Positions 36,076 to 45,282 of a DNA stretch of 64,000 nucleotides are shown one piece after another. This DNA comes from Neurospora tetrasperma FGSC 2508 (lineage: Eukaryota > Ascomycota > Sordariomycetes > Sordariales > Sordariaceae): NCBI RefSeq assembly GCF_000213175.1, contig NW_009799099.1, forward strand, positions 3,908,473 through 3,972,472. The letters are read 5' to 3'. The notes below the pieces were generated by a model that had not been told where the DNA came from, made no database searches, and saw only the letters and a list, made by a program, of their open reading frames with translations. The stretch's first letter is position 1; the number at the start of each line of letters is the position of its first letter. A program made the position numbers and the translations under genes.

Positions 36076-38190
36076 ATGGAGAGGAAAGATCAGACATGGA
36101 ATTCAAGCCGGGGCATTACGTTTGCTGGCGATAGTCGCGGCAGAGTTGGATACCCGCAACTGCCATCTTTGGCAAGATATCACAGCGACTCTGCGGTATC
36201 AGCAACCTCAAACCCGGAACCTGTTCTTCCGCCCAACCACGATGGTGTCTTCAACTCCACAGGCGTACCTCAGGGAAACCCTGACGCGAATGGAACGACG
36301 TTAGACTCCCAGGGACAGGAGTTTGTTGATGCACAGGAAGGATTGGAGGAGCAGTTCCAACTCATACTCGAAGATGGGAACCTTGAGTCGAAAGATGAGG
36401 ATGCTTCTCTCAAGCCTCCGTTTACACCACTCAGTTTCACCATGTCCGAGGATCTCTTCAAGGAGGCGAAGAAGGCGGCCGAGGGCACTCCCAAGTCTTA
36501 CTGGACTTACAACCTCTATCGTGGGCCCGACAAGGATGGAAACATGAACGAGAAGGTCAAGGTCCATTACTGCAGAAGTGCGACCACCACTGAGAGGGTC
36601 TTGAAGCAGTACTTCATGGATGACAAGATTCTCGGTCTTGACTTGGAATGGGAAATCAGCGCAAAGGAGAGCCATGGCCCGAGGCAAAACGTGTCGGTTA
36701 TCCAAATTGCTTCGGAGAAGCGTATTGGAATCTTTCACATTTCGCTCTATCCGAGGAAGGATGAGCTTGCTTCTCCATTACTCAAGCAAATCATCGAGGA
36801 CGCCGATGTTGTCAAAGCCGGTGTCTGGATCATGGGCGACTGCACCCGTCTGAAAAAGTTTCTCGGGATCGAAGCAAGAGGAATCTATGAGCTCTCTCAC
36901 TTGTATAAGCTTGTCAAGTACTCTGCTTCCGGTGAGCACAAGCTTGTCAACAGACACTTTGTCCCGTTGGCAACCTTGGTAAAAGAGGTCCTCCAATTGC
37001 CAATGTTCAAAGGAGCAGTCCGGACAAGTGAATGGTCCAAGCCCCTGAACATGGACCAAATCCTCTACTCAGGATCCGACGCCTACGCCGGCGTACAGCT
37101 CTTCGCCATGATGGACCACCAACGAAAGCAACTCAACCCCACTCCTCCCCTCCCGTACGCCGCCGAGCTCAAGCTGCCCATCAGGCTCGCCGCGGACGTC
37201 ATCTTCGAAGAAGCCGGCTTATTAGACGAACAGTTTTCGGAAGTAACGGCCGCGCCTGACGCCACTCTATCAGCCAACTACCTCTCCACTGTGGGCGACA
37301 ACATCAACGTCGAAATCGAAGGAGACGGGAGCACGACCCTCAGCGGCGAAGACGCTTTTGTCTCTGCCACCACCAAACCCGGCAAGAATGGCACAACCAA
37401 GAAAACCACCGAACCCTCAACAACGTCAACAGCAACAACATCCACAAAACGCAAACGGACCCCCAAAGAACCCAACGAGTCTAAAGAGTCCAAAGTGCCC
37501 AAACCAATCAACCCCCTCATCTCCGAAGCCACCCTCTGGGCCCAGAACTACCTCCTCTCCCATGTCTCCCGCAAACAAACTTTTGGCCCCAAATCCCCCC
37601 TCTCCGTCGCCAACCTGCGCGCCTACTACCTCTGGTCTCGCAATCCGTCGATGAACTGCGAAGCTCTAGCCGCGTTGCTCGGCATCAAGACTAGCACGGC
37701 CGCACAATACATTCTGGTGGCTATTCAGAAGGAGAAGGGTAGGCTGTCGTTTGAGCCGAAGCGGATGAAGGAGGAGATTTTTGGGTCTGGGGTGATTTCG
37801 GAGGAGACGTTGAAGTTCAGGTGGCAGGGCGTGCAGATGCTGTGTGCGTTGTATGAGGAGGCTGAGGCGCGTGGGGTGAATGGGACGGGGGTGATGGATG
37901 GGGAGGGGGTGAAGGGGAAGAGTGAGTTGGAGTTGTTGGATGAGATTTTTGGACAGGAGCAGGAGCAGGAAGGGGAGGTAGAGGAGGTCGAGGGTGAGGA
38001 GGTAGATGAGACGCAGGCAGAGGTGGAGGTAAAGCCGAAGGAAGAGAGCGTGGAGGATGTGATGAAGGCTGCGTTGGAGGCTGGGGATTTGGACTTTGAT
38101 GAGGAGTTGACGCTGGGCAATAGCAGCAGTCAAGCGACGGTTGATGAGGAAGGGGTGGAGAGATTGAGGAAGATGTCGAGGAGTCACTGA
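36076..38190 (+). CDS. DEDDy 3'-5' exonuclease (RNase D/WRN-exonuclease fold)
   Basis: One exon, 704 aa; the ATG has a very good context (GGCGCCATGGAG). The exonuclease domain covers about residues 150-360 and has all catalytic positions: Asp189 and Glu191 in LGLDLEWE, Asp255 in IMGDCTRLKKF, and Tyr331/Asp335 in YSGSDAY. These residues bind two metal ions and remove nucleotides from 3' ends. A Thr/Lys-rich linker (about 430-475) follows, then a compact helical region (about 478-555, LWAQNYLLSH through MNCEALAALLGI) that looks like a DNA-binding helix-turn-helix or HRDC-like module, and a very acidic C-terminus. There is no helicase domain, unlike WRN. The substrate (DNA or RNA) cannot be told. 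The frame is open for 36 bases upstream of the ATG only. Confidence 0.85.
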   Translation: MERKDQTWNSSRGITFAGDSRGRVGYPQLPSLARYHSDSAVSATSNPEPVLPPNHDGVFNSTGVPQGNPDANGTTLDSQGQEFVDAQEGLEEQFQLILEDGNLESKDEDASLKPPFTPLSFTMSEDLFKEAKKAAEGTPKSYWTYNLYRGPDKDGNMNEKVKVHYCRSATTTERVLKQYFMDDKILGLDLEWEISAKESHGPRQNVSVIQIASEKRIGIFHISLYPRKDELASPLLKQIIEDADVVKAGVWIMGDCTRLKKFLGIEARGIYELSHLYKLVKYSASGEHKLVNRHFVPLATLVKEVLQLPMFKGAVRTSEWSKPLNMDQILYSGSDAYAGVQLFAMMDHQRKQLNPTPPLPYAAELKLPIRLAADVIFEEAGLLDEQFSEVTAAPDATLSANYLSTVGDNINVEIEGDGSTTLSGEDAFVSATTKPGKNGTTKKTTEPSTTSTATTSTKRKRTPKEPNESKESKVPKPINPLISEATLWAQNYLLSHVSRKQTFGPKSPLSVANLRAYYLWSRNPSMNCEALAALLGIKTSTAAQYILVAIQKEKGRLSFEPKRMKEEIFGSGVISEETLKFRWQGVQMLCALYEEAEARGVNGTGVMDGEGVKGKSELELLDEIFGQEQEQEGEVEEVEGEEVDETQAEVEVKPKEESVEDVMKAALEAGDLDFDEELTLGNSSSQATVDEEGVERLRKMSRSH

Positions 38191-38566
38191 GCCGGCTCTC
38201 AAGCTGCTGGTCGAGTGCTGAACAAGAAAGGAAAGATGTCGATGATGCACCTATACCCCGAGACCGACTTGGCTACTTTTAGATGTTGGTAGATGAACCT
38301 TGTATAATCCTTAGAACAACCTCTGACTGGGCTCTGCAGAAGCCATCTAGTCTATGCTCCAGGTCAGTACATTTTTCGCGTACAGTTCAGTTCAGAAAGA
38401 ATCTGTCACGGCTGTTCTTGGCCTCGTCCCTGCAGATACCACAAAGATATCTTGTACAGTATTCACATTCCATTTTATCTATCCTGGGTATATCATAACA
38501 ACCAAGTTCTGCTGCTTCCCTTCTCTTCAATCAACAACCCCCTCTTTCCTGACCATTTTTCTTCCT
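38191..38566. terminator. Convergent 3' region of exonuclease and YTM1 genes
   Basis: A 376-bp gap between two stop codons on opposite strands. It holds the 3' untranslated regions of both genes, with T-rich and AT-rich stretches near 38,450-38,500. No exact polyadenylation site was identified. Confidence 0.4.
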
Positions 38567-40030
38567 CTACTCAGCATTCACACCCCTCCCCTTATTAATC
38601 TGCACCTTCTTATCCTCACCACCGCTGAAGATGCCCAGCTGATCCCACACCACGCTCAACACCTTGCACCCGTCGCCCGTCACACTGCTCTTCTTCTTCT
38701 TGCCCTGCTGGCTCTCGCGATCAATAACGTACACGGGCTCGCTGACGCTGCCCATGCCACCCTCGTCCTTGGTCGCTGGCCGGACCGACCGCAGATCCCA
38801 GATCCGGCACGTCCCGTCATGCGAGCCCGAAACCAGCGAGTACTCATTCTCTGGGTTCGCCGCCAGGCTGACCACCTTGTTGGCGTGCCCGCGCAGCGTC
38901 ATGACGCTCGTCGCGGCCGTGCTGGTGCGCGGGTCGACGAGGGTAATGTGTCGGGCGGAGGTGCCGCAGGCGAGAAGGGGCGCCGAGGCCGAGGAGCGCG
39001 GCAGGGCCGCAAGAGAAAGAAGCGCATGCGAGGTTGTGAAGGTGCTGACCACGCTGGAGGTGGTCAGGTCGATGGTCTTGACGGTGTGGTCCTGCGACAC
39101 GGAGTAGGCAACGGTGCGGTCGCGGGGGTCGAAGACGGCGGCCGTGGCGGGCGCATTGTGGATGTTCATGAGGGCGAGCGGGCCGCGCTGGGCGGCGGTG
39201 ACGGAGGTCGCGAGCTTGCGGCGCTTGGAGGTGTGGGCGCCGGGGAGGAGCGAGGAATCGGAGACTTCGGGCGCGGAGGCCTTGGAGGTGGTCCAGAAAC
39301 CGATGGAACCGTCGGCGGAGGCAGTGAGGATGCGCTTCGAGGCACCGTCAACCTCGAGCGAGTCGATCGAGGAGGTGTGGCCGTACAGTTCGAGGGTGGG
39401 CTTCAGCTCGCCGCGACGCTCGTACGACTCGCCCGACTCGGTGTACTTCCATACGCGAACTGTGCGGTCCATGCCGGCCGAGGCGATCTGAGTGCTGGAG
39501 AGAAATTTGGCAGCTTTTATGCTGGCAGTGTGACCACCGTGGCTGCCCGAGGGCGAGGTGCCGATCACGTTTCCGGAGGCGTCCCATATCCTGAGGAGAC
39601 CGTCGTACGAGGCAGAGAGGATGCGGTCTTGGCCGCGCTGGAAGTTGTCGCCGGACCAGCGGCCCGCGGGAGAAGTAGCGGAAAGAACATCGACGGCGCT
39701 GATCCAGTCGTCGTGCTCAAAGCTGGCCTCGTATGTTGGTGGGATCAAACTGCGAACGTACTGAAGGGTGATGTTGGTTTCGAGCGAGAGGCCGTTGGCG
39801 TTGAGGTACTCTTCAAGACTGCCGCGGAGGAAGCTGCCGTTAACAAGGAAGTCGAAGGGGATCGAGTTGGTGTCGAGCATGGACTCGGAGTTGAGAATAC
39901 GGGAGAGGCCATAACGGCGGATGTCGGCGGGGACAAGGAGCTGGCGCTTGCTCTCATCGAGCTGGATGTCCTCCTCCTGGGTGGTGAAGGTCACCCGGAC
40001 CTGGGCGCCTGATTCGGTAGGGTGGTCCAT
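38567..40030 (-). CDS. YTM1: Ribosome biogenesis WD-repeat protein Ytm1
   Basis: One exon, 487 aa. With Nop7 and Erb1 (the PeBoW complex), Ytm1 is needed for 60S subunit assembly and 27S pre-rRNA processing in the nucleolus; the AAA ATPase Rea1 removes it by pulling on its N-terminal domain. That NLE/MIDAS-binding domain is visible at residues 8-75 ([26 protein letters not shown]). About seven WD40 blades follow, with [58 protein letters not shown] and a final [13 protein letters not shown] Lys/Arg stretch (SKRRKLA) between blades may be a nuclear signal. Length matches the family. It shares a 511-bp promoter region with the divergent POL31. Confidence 0.95.
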   Translation of the reverse strand: MDHPTESGAQVRVTFTTQEEDIQLDESKRQLLVPADIRRYGLSRILNSESMLDTNSIPFDFLVNGSFLRGSLEEYLNANGLSLETNITLQYVRSLIPPTYEASFEHDDWISAVDVLSATSPAGRWSGDNFQRGQDRILSASYDGLLRIWDASGNVIGTSPSGSHGGHTASIKAAKFLSSTQIASAGMDRTVRVWKYTESGESYERRGELKPTLELYGHTSSIDSLEVDGASKRILTASADGSIGFWTTSKASAPEVSDSSLLPGAHTSKRRKLATSVTAAQRGPLALMNIHNAPATAAVFDPRDRTVAYSVSQDHTVKTIDLTTSSVVSTFTTSHALLSLAALPRSSASAPLLACGTSARHITLVDPRTSTAATSVMTLRGHANKVVSLAANPENEYSLVSGSHDGTCRIWDLRSVRPATKDEGGMGSVSEPVYVIDRESQQGKKKKSSVTGDGCKVLSVVWDQLGIFSGGEDKKVQINKGRGVNAE

Positions 40031-40541
40031 GGCAGTGCCTGTGCTGTGAGATTATGTGGATTGGGTGGTCGCTGTTCGGTATGGGCAGGCTGAATACTAT
40101 CAATTGACAAGTAAAAGTCAGGTTGGCTTGGATTACTGTGAGAACAGGCGTCGTCCGGGAGGGAGAGTGTGGATGTTTACTTTGCAGCGGACACCACAAG
40201 GCCATGCCAGATCCAAGACTCCATCCAATTTTTTTCTGTCCAGCCTTGCAGCGCAGGGGTCTGGAGTGTTCTAGCTACCCTACGTTCCCCTATCTTATCG
40301 GAACTTTATAGCGGGGCCGACGGTTCCTAAGAGGGTCACAGTGCTGAAGCGCCGCCAAACTAGAGTAGTACCGGTCATGTACCTAGCTTAATTGAACCCA
40401 CTGGAGCTACGCGTCTCGAAATTGTCAAGCGCGTCGTCGAGTTTCGTCCCTTGAAGTCAGTTTCCGAGGCAGCACATGAATAAGTCACCAATTGCTTTTG
40501 TCGTTCTCACATCTTGAGCCATTGTCAGTATCAATTATACG
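40031..40541. promoter_or_regulatory. Bidirectional promoter region of YTM1 and POL31
   Basis: The 511 bp between divergent ATGs must carry both promoters. No specific operator was recognised; the region contains a T-rich tract at 40229-40236. The pairing of a ribosome-assembly gene with a replication gene may allow joint growth control, but that is inference. Confidence 0.5.
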
Positions 40542-42366
40542 ATGGTCACCTTGGACGAAGTTCTCGGTAGCGGTTTGCTACAGAAGCCCTCGTGAGTAGC
40601 AGTGGATCATCCATCTTCCACTGGCGATCATCAGTTAACAGCCCAACTTCACGAAGAGGCGATGCGCCCGAGGCTCTCCAGCGCCAGATCACCAACTACA
40701 AGCCCCTTCACACCTTCAAGCTCGAGAAAACCCGTCCCTATCAACAACAATATGCCGACATCTACTTTCTGCGTCTTACCAAGATCAGGCCCGCCGTCGA
40801 GGCAGCCGCCAGCGCCGCTTGGGAGGGAACAGTGCTTGGTGGTGAGAAGGTCAAGAGGGTCGAGCGTGTCCTAGACGTTCGCCAGGGAGAACTATGCTGG
40901 GTAGCTGGAACAGTATATATGGACATGCCTCTGAAGCCCTCGATCCTCGAGGATGTCTCCAAGGATGTGAGTTTCAACCTTGGATTTGGCACGAATCCCA
41001 CCAGGCAGCTGACATGATGTTATAGCGCTGGATCTCCGCTCCCACCTCGGTCGGCCACTACTACTCCGGCAACGGCGAAGACTCGGTAATGCTCGAAGAC
41101 GACTCCGGCCGCATCCGTCTTGTCGGCAACGCTCTGCAAAACCACTTCATGGTGACCGGCTGCATCGTCGCGGTAATGGGCACCGAGAACGCCAACGGCG
41201 AATTCGAAGTCATCGACCTCCTCTTCGCCGAACTACCACCACAACCCGAGCGCTGGTCGCTTTCAAAAGGCAAAAAGGAAGCAGACTCCTCCGAAGACGT
41301 CGAAATGATGGACGCCTCTTTCTCCGGGCACCCCCGCAAGCCCTCCTCCAAAAAGATTGCCCTCGTCTCCGGCCTCGAGTTCTCCAACGCCGACACCTCC
41401 TACGCCATGGAACTCAACCTGCTTCTCGAGTATCTCCTCGGCGAAGCGCTCGACCCCTCCATCCAGCGCGACGAGCTCTCGCACATCACCCGCCTCATCA
41501 TAGCGGGGAACTCCATCTCCACGACAGCGGCCGAACAGGCCAAACCCGCGGCGGCCTTCGACACCACCACCGTAACAAACAAGTTCCAACCACAAAACAA
41601 AAAATACGGCTACGACAGCAGCTCCTACAACCCGGTCCCCTCCCAACTTTTGGACAGCTTTCTGAGTGAACTCCTCCCCACCATGCCCGTCACCCTGCTC
41701 CCGGGCGCGCTCGACCCCGCCAACGCGAGTTACCCGCAACAGCCGATTCACCCGGCCATGTTCCCGCAGTCGAGGACGTACATGCCACCCCCAAAAGCGG
41801 GGGCGGGCAAGGACAGAGATGTGCCAGGGGAAGAAGAGCCGGGGTGGTTTGACAACGTGACGAATCCGTGGGAGGGCGAGATTGAGGGGTGGCGGGTGCT
41901 GGGCACAGGCGGACAGAATCTGGATGATGTGTTTAAGTATGTGGAGAGTGAGGACAGGCTGGGGATGATGGAGGCCATGTGCAGGTGGAGGTGTGTGGCG
42001 CCGACGGCGCCGGATACGCTTTGTGAGTTTTTCTTCACCTTCTGCAGCATTCCTTCCCCTCCCTTAATCCCTTGGTTTTGATTCACCTTTCCATCCCCCC
42101 ATCACCCTGGGAATTAGCAACGAACTAACTTGTCTGATCAAACAGGGTCTTACCCCTTCCAAGAAGACGAGCCCTTCGTAATCAAAGAGTGTCCCCACCT
42201 CTTCTTCGTCGGCTGCCAGCCTGAGTTTGGGACGAAAGTAATCCACGGACCGGACGGGCAAGCAGTGCGGTTGATTGCCGTGCCCTCGTTCTCGGAGACT
42301 AGAGAGGTGGTGCTCGTGGACACGGAGACGCTAGATGTGGAAAGGGTGAAGATTGTCGCTGAGTGA
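40542..42366 (+). CDS. POL31: DNA polymerase delta small (B) subunit, Pol31/Cdc1
   Basis: Exons 40542-40591, 40642-40966, 41026-42022 and 42146-42366; introns of 50, 59 and 123 bp; product 530 aa. The B subunit links catalytic Pol3 to the rest of polymerase delta (and to the polymerase zeta complex) in the nucleus. Visible: YADIYFLRLTKIRP, the OB-fold segment LDVRQGELCWV-GTVYMDMPLKPSIL, EDDSGRIRLVG, then the inactive phosphoesterase domain (IALVSGLEF, LIIAGNSIS, VTLLPGALDPAN, PQQPIHPAMFP) and the C-terminal ECPHLFFVGCQPEFGT. These are diagnostic of the family. The joins restore LQKPSPTSRR, SKDRWIS and DTLWSYPFQ. Metal-binding residues of the phosphoesterase fold are replaced, as usual for B subunits. 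Confidence 0.95.
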
Positions 42367-43305
42367 ATGTGAGATGACATCCATAGACTGGGGTCGTGGG
42401 TGATAGGGGTGATGGGAAATATAGAGACGGTGACGAGTTAGATGTATCACGTTTCTGCCATGTTCTTCGCTTTCAGCATTAGGAGTCTGGAATAGGGAGG
42501 GAATTACGGGAGTTTTTTGTTTGAGGTACTACGGGTGAGGGAGTGACGGTTTGATGTCAGGTGCCAGGAGATTTACATGATTTGCTGGACAATCTGGAAC
42601 AGGATGAGAATTCTCCAAGTGTCAATGTCAAAGATCAACGCACTTGTAATAAAGCTATCAAGGTCATGCAAACTGCTTGCTACATCAGGCTCAGACGCTT
42701 CAGCTCCTGATGGTGCTATTGTGTGACTGGTATTGTCGTGCCCATTTGTCCACTCCTCAAATCCTTCCATTGAACTCAATCGACCACCAGAATGTTTGCA
42801 ACCATAAAAATGATCACTCCCCTGGTTTGGCTGCTTGTCATCGCATACATAGTATACAATGCGACAGGAGATGCCCGTCGTTAAAGATGTCTCTTCCACC
42901 TGAAAGACTAAAAGCATTCTGCCCGTTTTCACTTCAATAGCTCCAGGATTGTGCATAAGAAAACCATGAACCAACCAGCAAGTTCCCCCCTTTATTCACC
43001 AAGTTCCTCCCATCGATAGATATAGTCTTGCCCCACTGCTCAGCCTGCAAATTCCTCCCTTGCCCTTTTTCCCATTGCCGTATGCTGACCAGGACGCAGT
43101 CGAAGATGTTCGCTAACAGGGCCTCAAATCCCATTAGCGATGATGATGTTACAATTCCGACGCCGATAAGAAGTTTCATCGGGGCTTCTTGACCAAATGA
43201 GACTCAGTCGCTGTTGTGCGACGCCATTTTGAGGAAATAACATACTCAGAATATCAATGTCGGAAGAAGGATGATAAGAAGAATAAGAAATAAAAAGGGA
43301 GTGAT
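42367..43305. other. Gap between POL31 and the F-box-like gene
   Basis: About 940 bases between convergent genes. A 133-codon frame on the minus strand (42573-42974) has no recognisable domain and lies where the 3' untranslated region of the F-box-like gene would be, so I do not call it. Confidence 0.45.
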
Positions 43306-43701
43306 TCAAGACCTGGAAACAACCAATCCATCAGCAACACGTCTTACAGAAATGAGCAACGAATCTCCATACCGTCCACGGCCGCGAGTCGTCAGCTTCC
43401 TCTTCTTTGGCCGACTCTCGTAGTCATCGTCATCATTCTCATCTTCATCGCTGTCTTCATTAGAGCTGGACTCTTCGTCATCATTCTGGCGGCGAGCATC
43501 ACCCTCGAGACGGGCCTCGAACTCTGCCCTCTCCTTCTTGCGGCGGACATCGGCGGCGCTGTTGTCCTCCCAAAGTCCGTCGACTACAACCCGATCCGGA
43601 TTCTCGAATCCCTCGTACATACGAATCTTGAGGGTCTGGAGTGCTGTCTGGGCCTCTTCGCCCCTCTTGGCTCGCTGCTCCTTCATCAAGTGATCGTTTA
43701 C
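43306..43701 (-). pseudogene. In-frame 131-codon extension behind the TAG of the F-box-like gene
   Basis: Directly after the TAG, in the same frame, the sequence reads VNDHLMKEQRAKRGEE and continues with regular helical, then Asp/Glu/Ser-rich content and a nuclear-signal-like RPKKRKL before a stop at 43306. Amino-acid composition and codon use look like real coding sequence, and the acidic tail suits a nuclear protein. A 33-nt microintron (CAG|GTCGAG to TTTTAG|G) would remove the stop in frame, but it is shorter than any fungal intron I know of. The last bases contain a GTAAGA...CCAG segment of only 35 nt that could also affect the true C-terminus. Possible explanations are a nonsense allele, a sequencing error, read-through or an unusual intron. 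Confidence 0.5.
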
Positions 43702-45282
43702 CTAAAACGAATCACCGTTCTCGGACAGCTCGACCTGCTTGGTGTGACGCGGAAGGAAGCGCATGTCGATGGTCGTCTCGAGATGACGCTTTCTAGTACC
43801 TGTGTTGAGCGCAAATTCGTCGTCCCCTTCGTTATCGTTATGGGGGCCGTCATTGATATGCATGTTGATTCGAAGAAATTGGGTGTCAATGCGGGAGAGC
43901 GCATGCATGACGAGTGATCTACTATCGAACAGCTCGATGGCGCTCGAATACGGGCTTCTCGACTCTTGGCTGCTGTTCTTAGAAACTGATCCGCTGCCAG
44001 GGCGACCCTGATCGTTTTCAGGTGACACGGTGATTGTCAAAGTGTGGAGGAAAATTCTTGGGGTCTTTCCATCCACTATTTGGCCAGCAAGCAGGTATCT
44101 GCCCCTTCTATCGGAGCTAGTCAGGACATCAAGTGCCTGCTCCATAAGCTCCCTGTATTGTGTGCCGGATCTGTTCGGCTCGAGTTCGATACTTAAGTGT
44201 CGCAGCAAGTGTCCATACTTTGCGATGTTGATTTCGTATAAGCCGTATTGGCTGTCTGCTTTGCGCTTACGCTTGTTACGACCCTCGATTTTCTTTGGAG
44301 ATTTCTTCTGCGCTTCCTTGAGCATGGAAGCAAAATCCACCATGGCGTGGATAGGGTCTCGCAATAGGTAAACGAACTGATTCTGCGAGTAAAGAAGTAA
44401 GCTGCCCTCTGCTAGCATTTGACGGGATGTTCGTAAAATGGTCGTTTTATTAGTGTATTCCTCTTCGCTTTTATCGCCATTACCCCCGTGTCCTCGTCCG
44501 CGGGTATTGCGGCGTATAGAACGGACCTGTTCAGTCCAGAGACGCTTCACATAGACGGGCTTGTCGGATACTAATATATATCTTAGAATCTTTTCACGAA
44601 CCTCAAAGGGGAGCATAAGCAAGGGAAAGATGTCTTTGCCGTCCTGCGCCGATACAGCGGTTACGACGTCTTCATCTATAGCCGGAGCTCGTAGCACCTC
44701 AGCGGTCACGACATCTTCATCTATAGCCGGAGCTCGTAGCACCTGTCGAAAGGAGCGGACTGCTTGAGAGTCCGCATGTCTTCTGTTCGCTGATCTTCTT
44801 TGGGGTGGTGGTGGTGGTGGCGGCGGCGGCGGGTTATTCCTTGTCCTTTTGGCCGGGCGTATTTTAAGAAGGCTGGAAATGCGACGCCTCAGGGAGCTGT
44901 CTAGGTTTTTATCTTCGTTCTCTGGGTCTACATCTTGGTTTCCACCATACGACACAGTACGCTTAGGTGGCCGGAGAGGTGGCAACAGGTCGAGAGGCTG
45001 TGTGTTTCTAGGTGGCGTTTCGAACCTGGTAGATTGGATGTTTGCTGAGAGGGCTGGGCTCATCCGAATGGAGCGTGTTGAATCGACATTGGCCATCATG
45101 CCTGCCTGCACAAGGTGTTGTTGGTTGAAGAGCCATTCATGTACCTTTTGCCGTGGTGGGACATGACTGTCTCGGTTGGACTGAGGGAAAATCCGATTTG
45201 ATCTTGGAGATATGATCTCTGCTTGAGGGCGTAGGCGTGCGCGATTATTGCGCTCGAGGGCTAGGATGGACATGGCCGGCAT
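43702..45282 (-). CDS. Fungal F-box/2EXR-like protein of unknown function
   Basis: 526 aa from ATG at 45282. The first 170 or so residues are disordered, with a ten-Pro run and an exact 14-residue duplication (VLRAPAIDEDVVTA twice). Then comes the LLMLPFEVREKILRYIL segment, followed by TTILRTSRQMLAEGSLLLYSQNQFVYLLRDP. This is the pattern of a large, poorly characterised Pezizomycotina group with an F-box-like or 2EXR N-terminal fold, which could recruit Skp1/Cullin, though that is unproven for this class. The rest is unrecognised. Coding ends at a TAG (43702-43704), but the same frame stays open for 131 more codons downstream (see next entry). Either the protein is truncated by one substitution (TAG is one change from CAG) or this is its true end. 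Confidence 0.65.
   Translation of the reverse strand: MPAMSILALERNNRARLRPQAEIISPRSNRIFPQSNRDSHVPPRQKVHEWLFNQQHLVQAGMMANVDSTRSIRMSPALSANIQSTRFETPPRNTQPLDLLPPLRPPKRTVSYGGNQDVDPENEDKNLDSSLRRRISSLLKIRPAKRTRNNPPPPPPPPPPQRRSANRRHADSQAVRSFRQVLRAPAIDEDVVTAEVLRAPAIDEDVVTAVSAQDGKDIFPLLMLPFEVREKILRYILVSDKPVYVKRLWTEQVRSIRRNTRGRGHGGNGDKSEEEYTNKTTILRTSRQMLAEGSLLLYSQNQFVYLLRDPIHAMVDFASMLKEAQKKSPKKIEGRNKRKRKADSQYGLYEINIAKYGHLLRHLSIELEPNRSGTQYRELMEQALDVLTSSDRRGRYLLAGQIVDGKTPRIFLHTLTITVSPENDQGRPGSGSVSKNSSQESRSPYSSAIELFDSRSLVMHALSRIDTQFLRINMHINDGPHNDNEGDDEFALNTGTRKRHLETTIDMRFLPRHTKQVELSENGDSF
44671..44760. repeat. 45-bp exact-like tandem duplication in the F-box-like coding region
   Basis: Two adjacent near-identical 45-bp units encode VLRAPAIDEDVVTA twice. 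They differ at only a few bases (such as TTACGACGTC against TCACGACATC), so the duplication looks fairly recent. It preserves the reading frame. Confidence 0.7.

Noticed and set aside
38354-40012. A 552-codon ORF on the + strand
   Set aside because: Antisense to YTM1, whose WD repeats are clear. The frame is a GC-rich shadow with no domain.
42573-42974. A 133-codon ORF downstream of the F-box-like gene
   Set aside because: No domain; it lies in what is likely 3' untranslated sequence and has no spliced link to the upstream frame.
43702-43734. A 33-nt intron that would remove the in-frame TAG of the F-box-like gene
   Set aside because: Splice-like borders exist, but the length is below known fungal introns and there is no room for a branch site.
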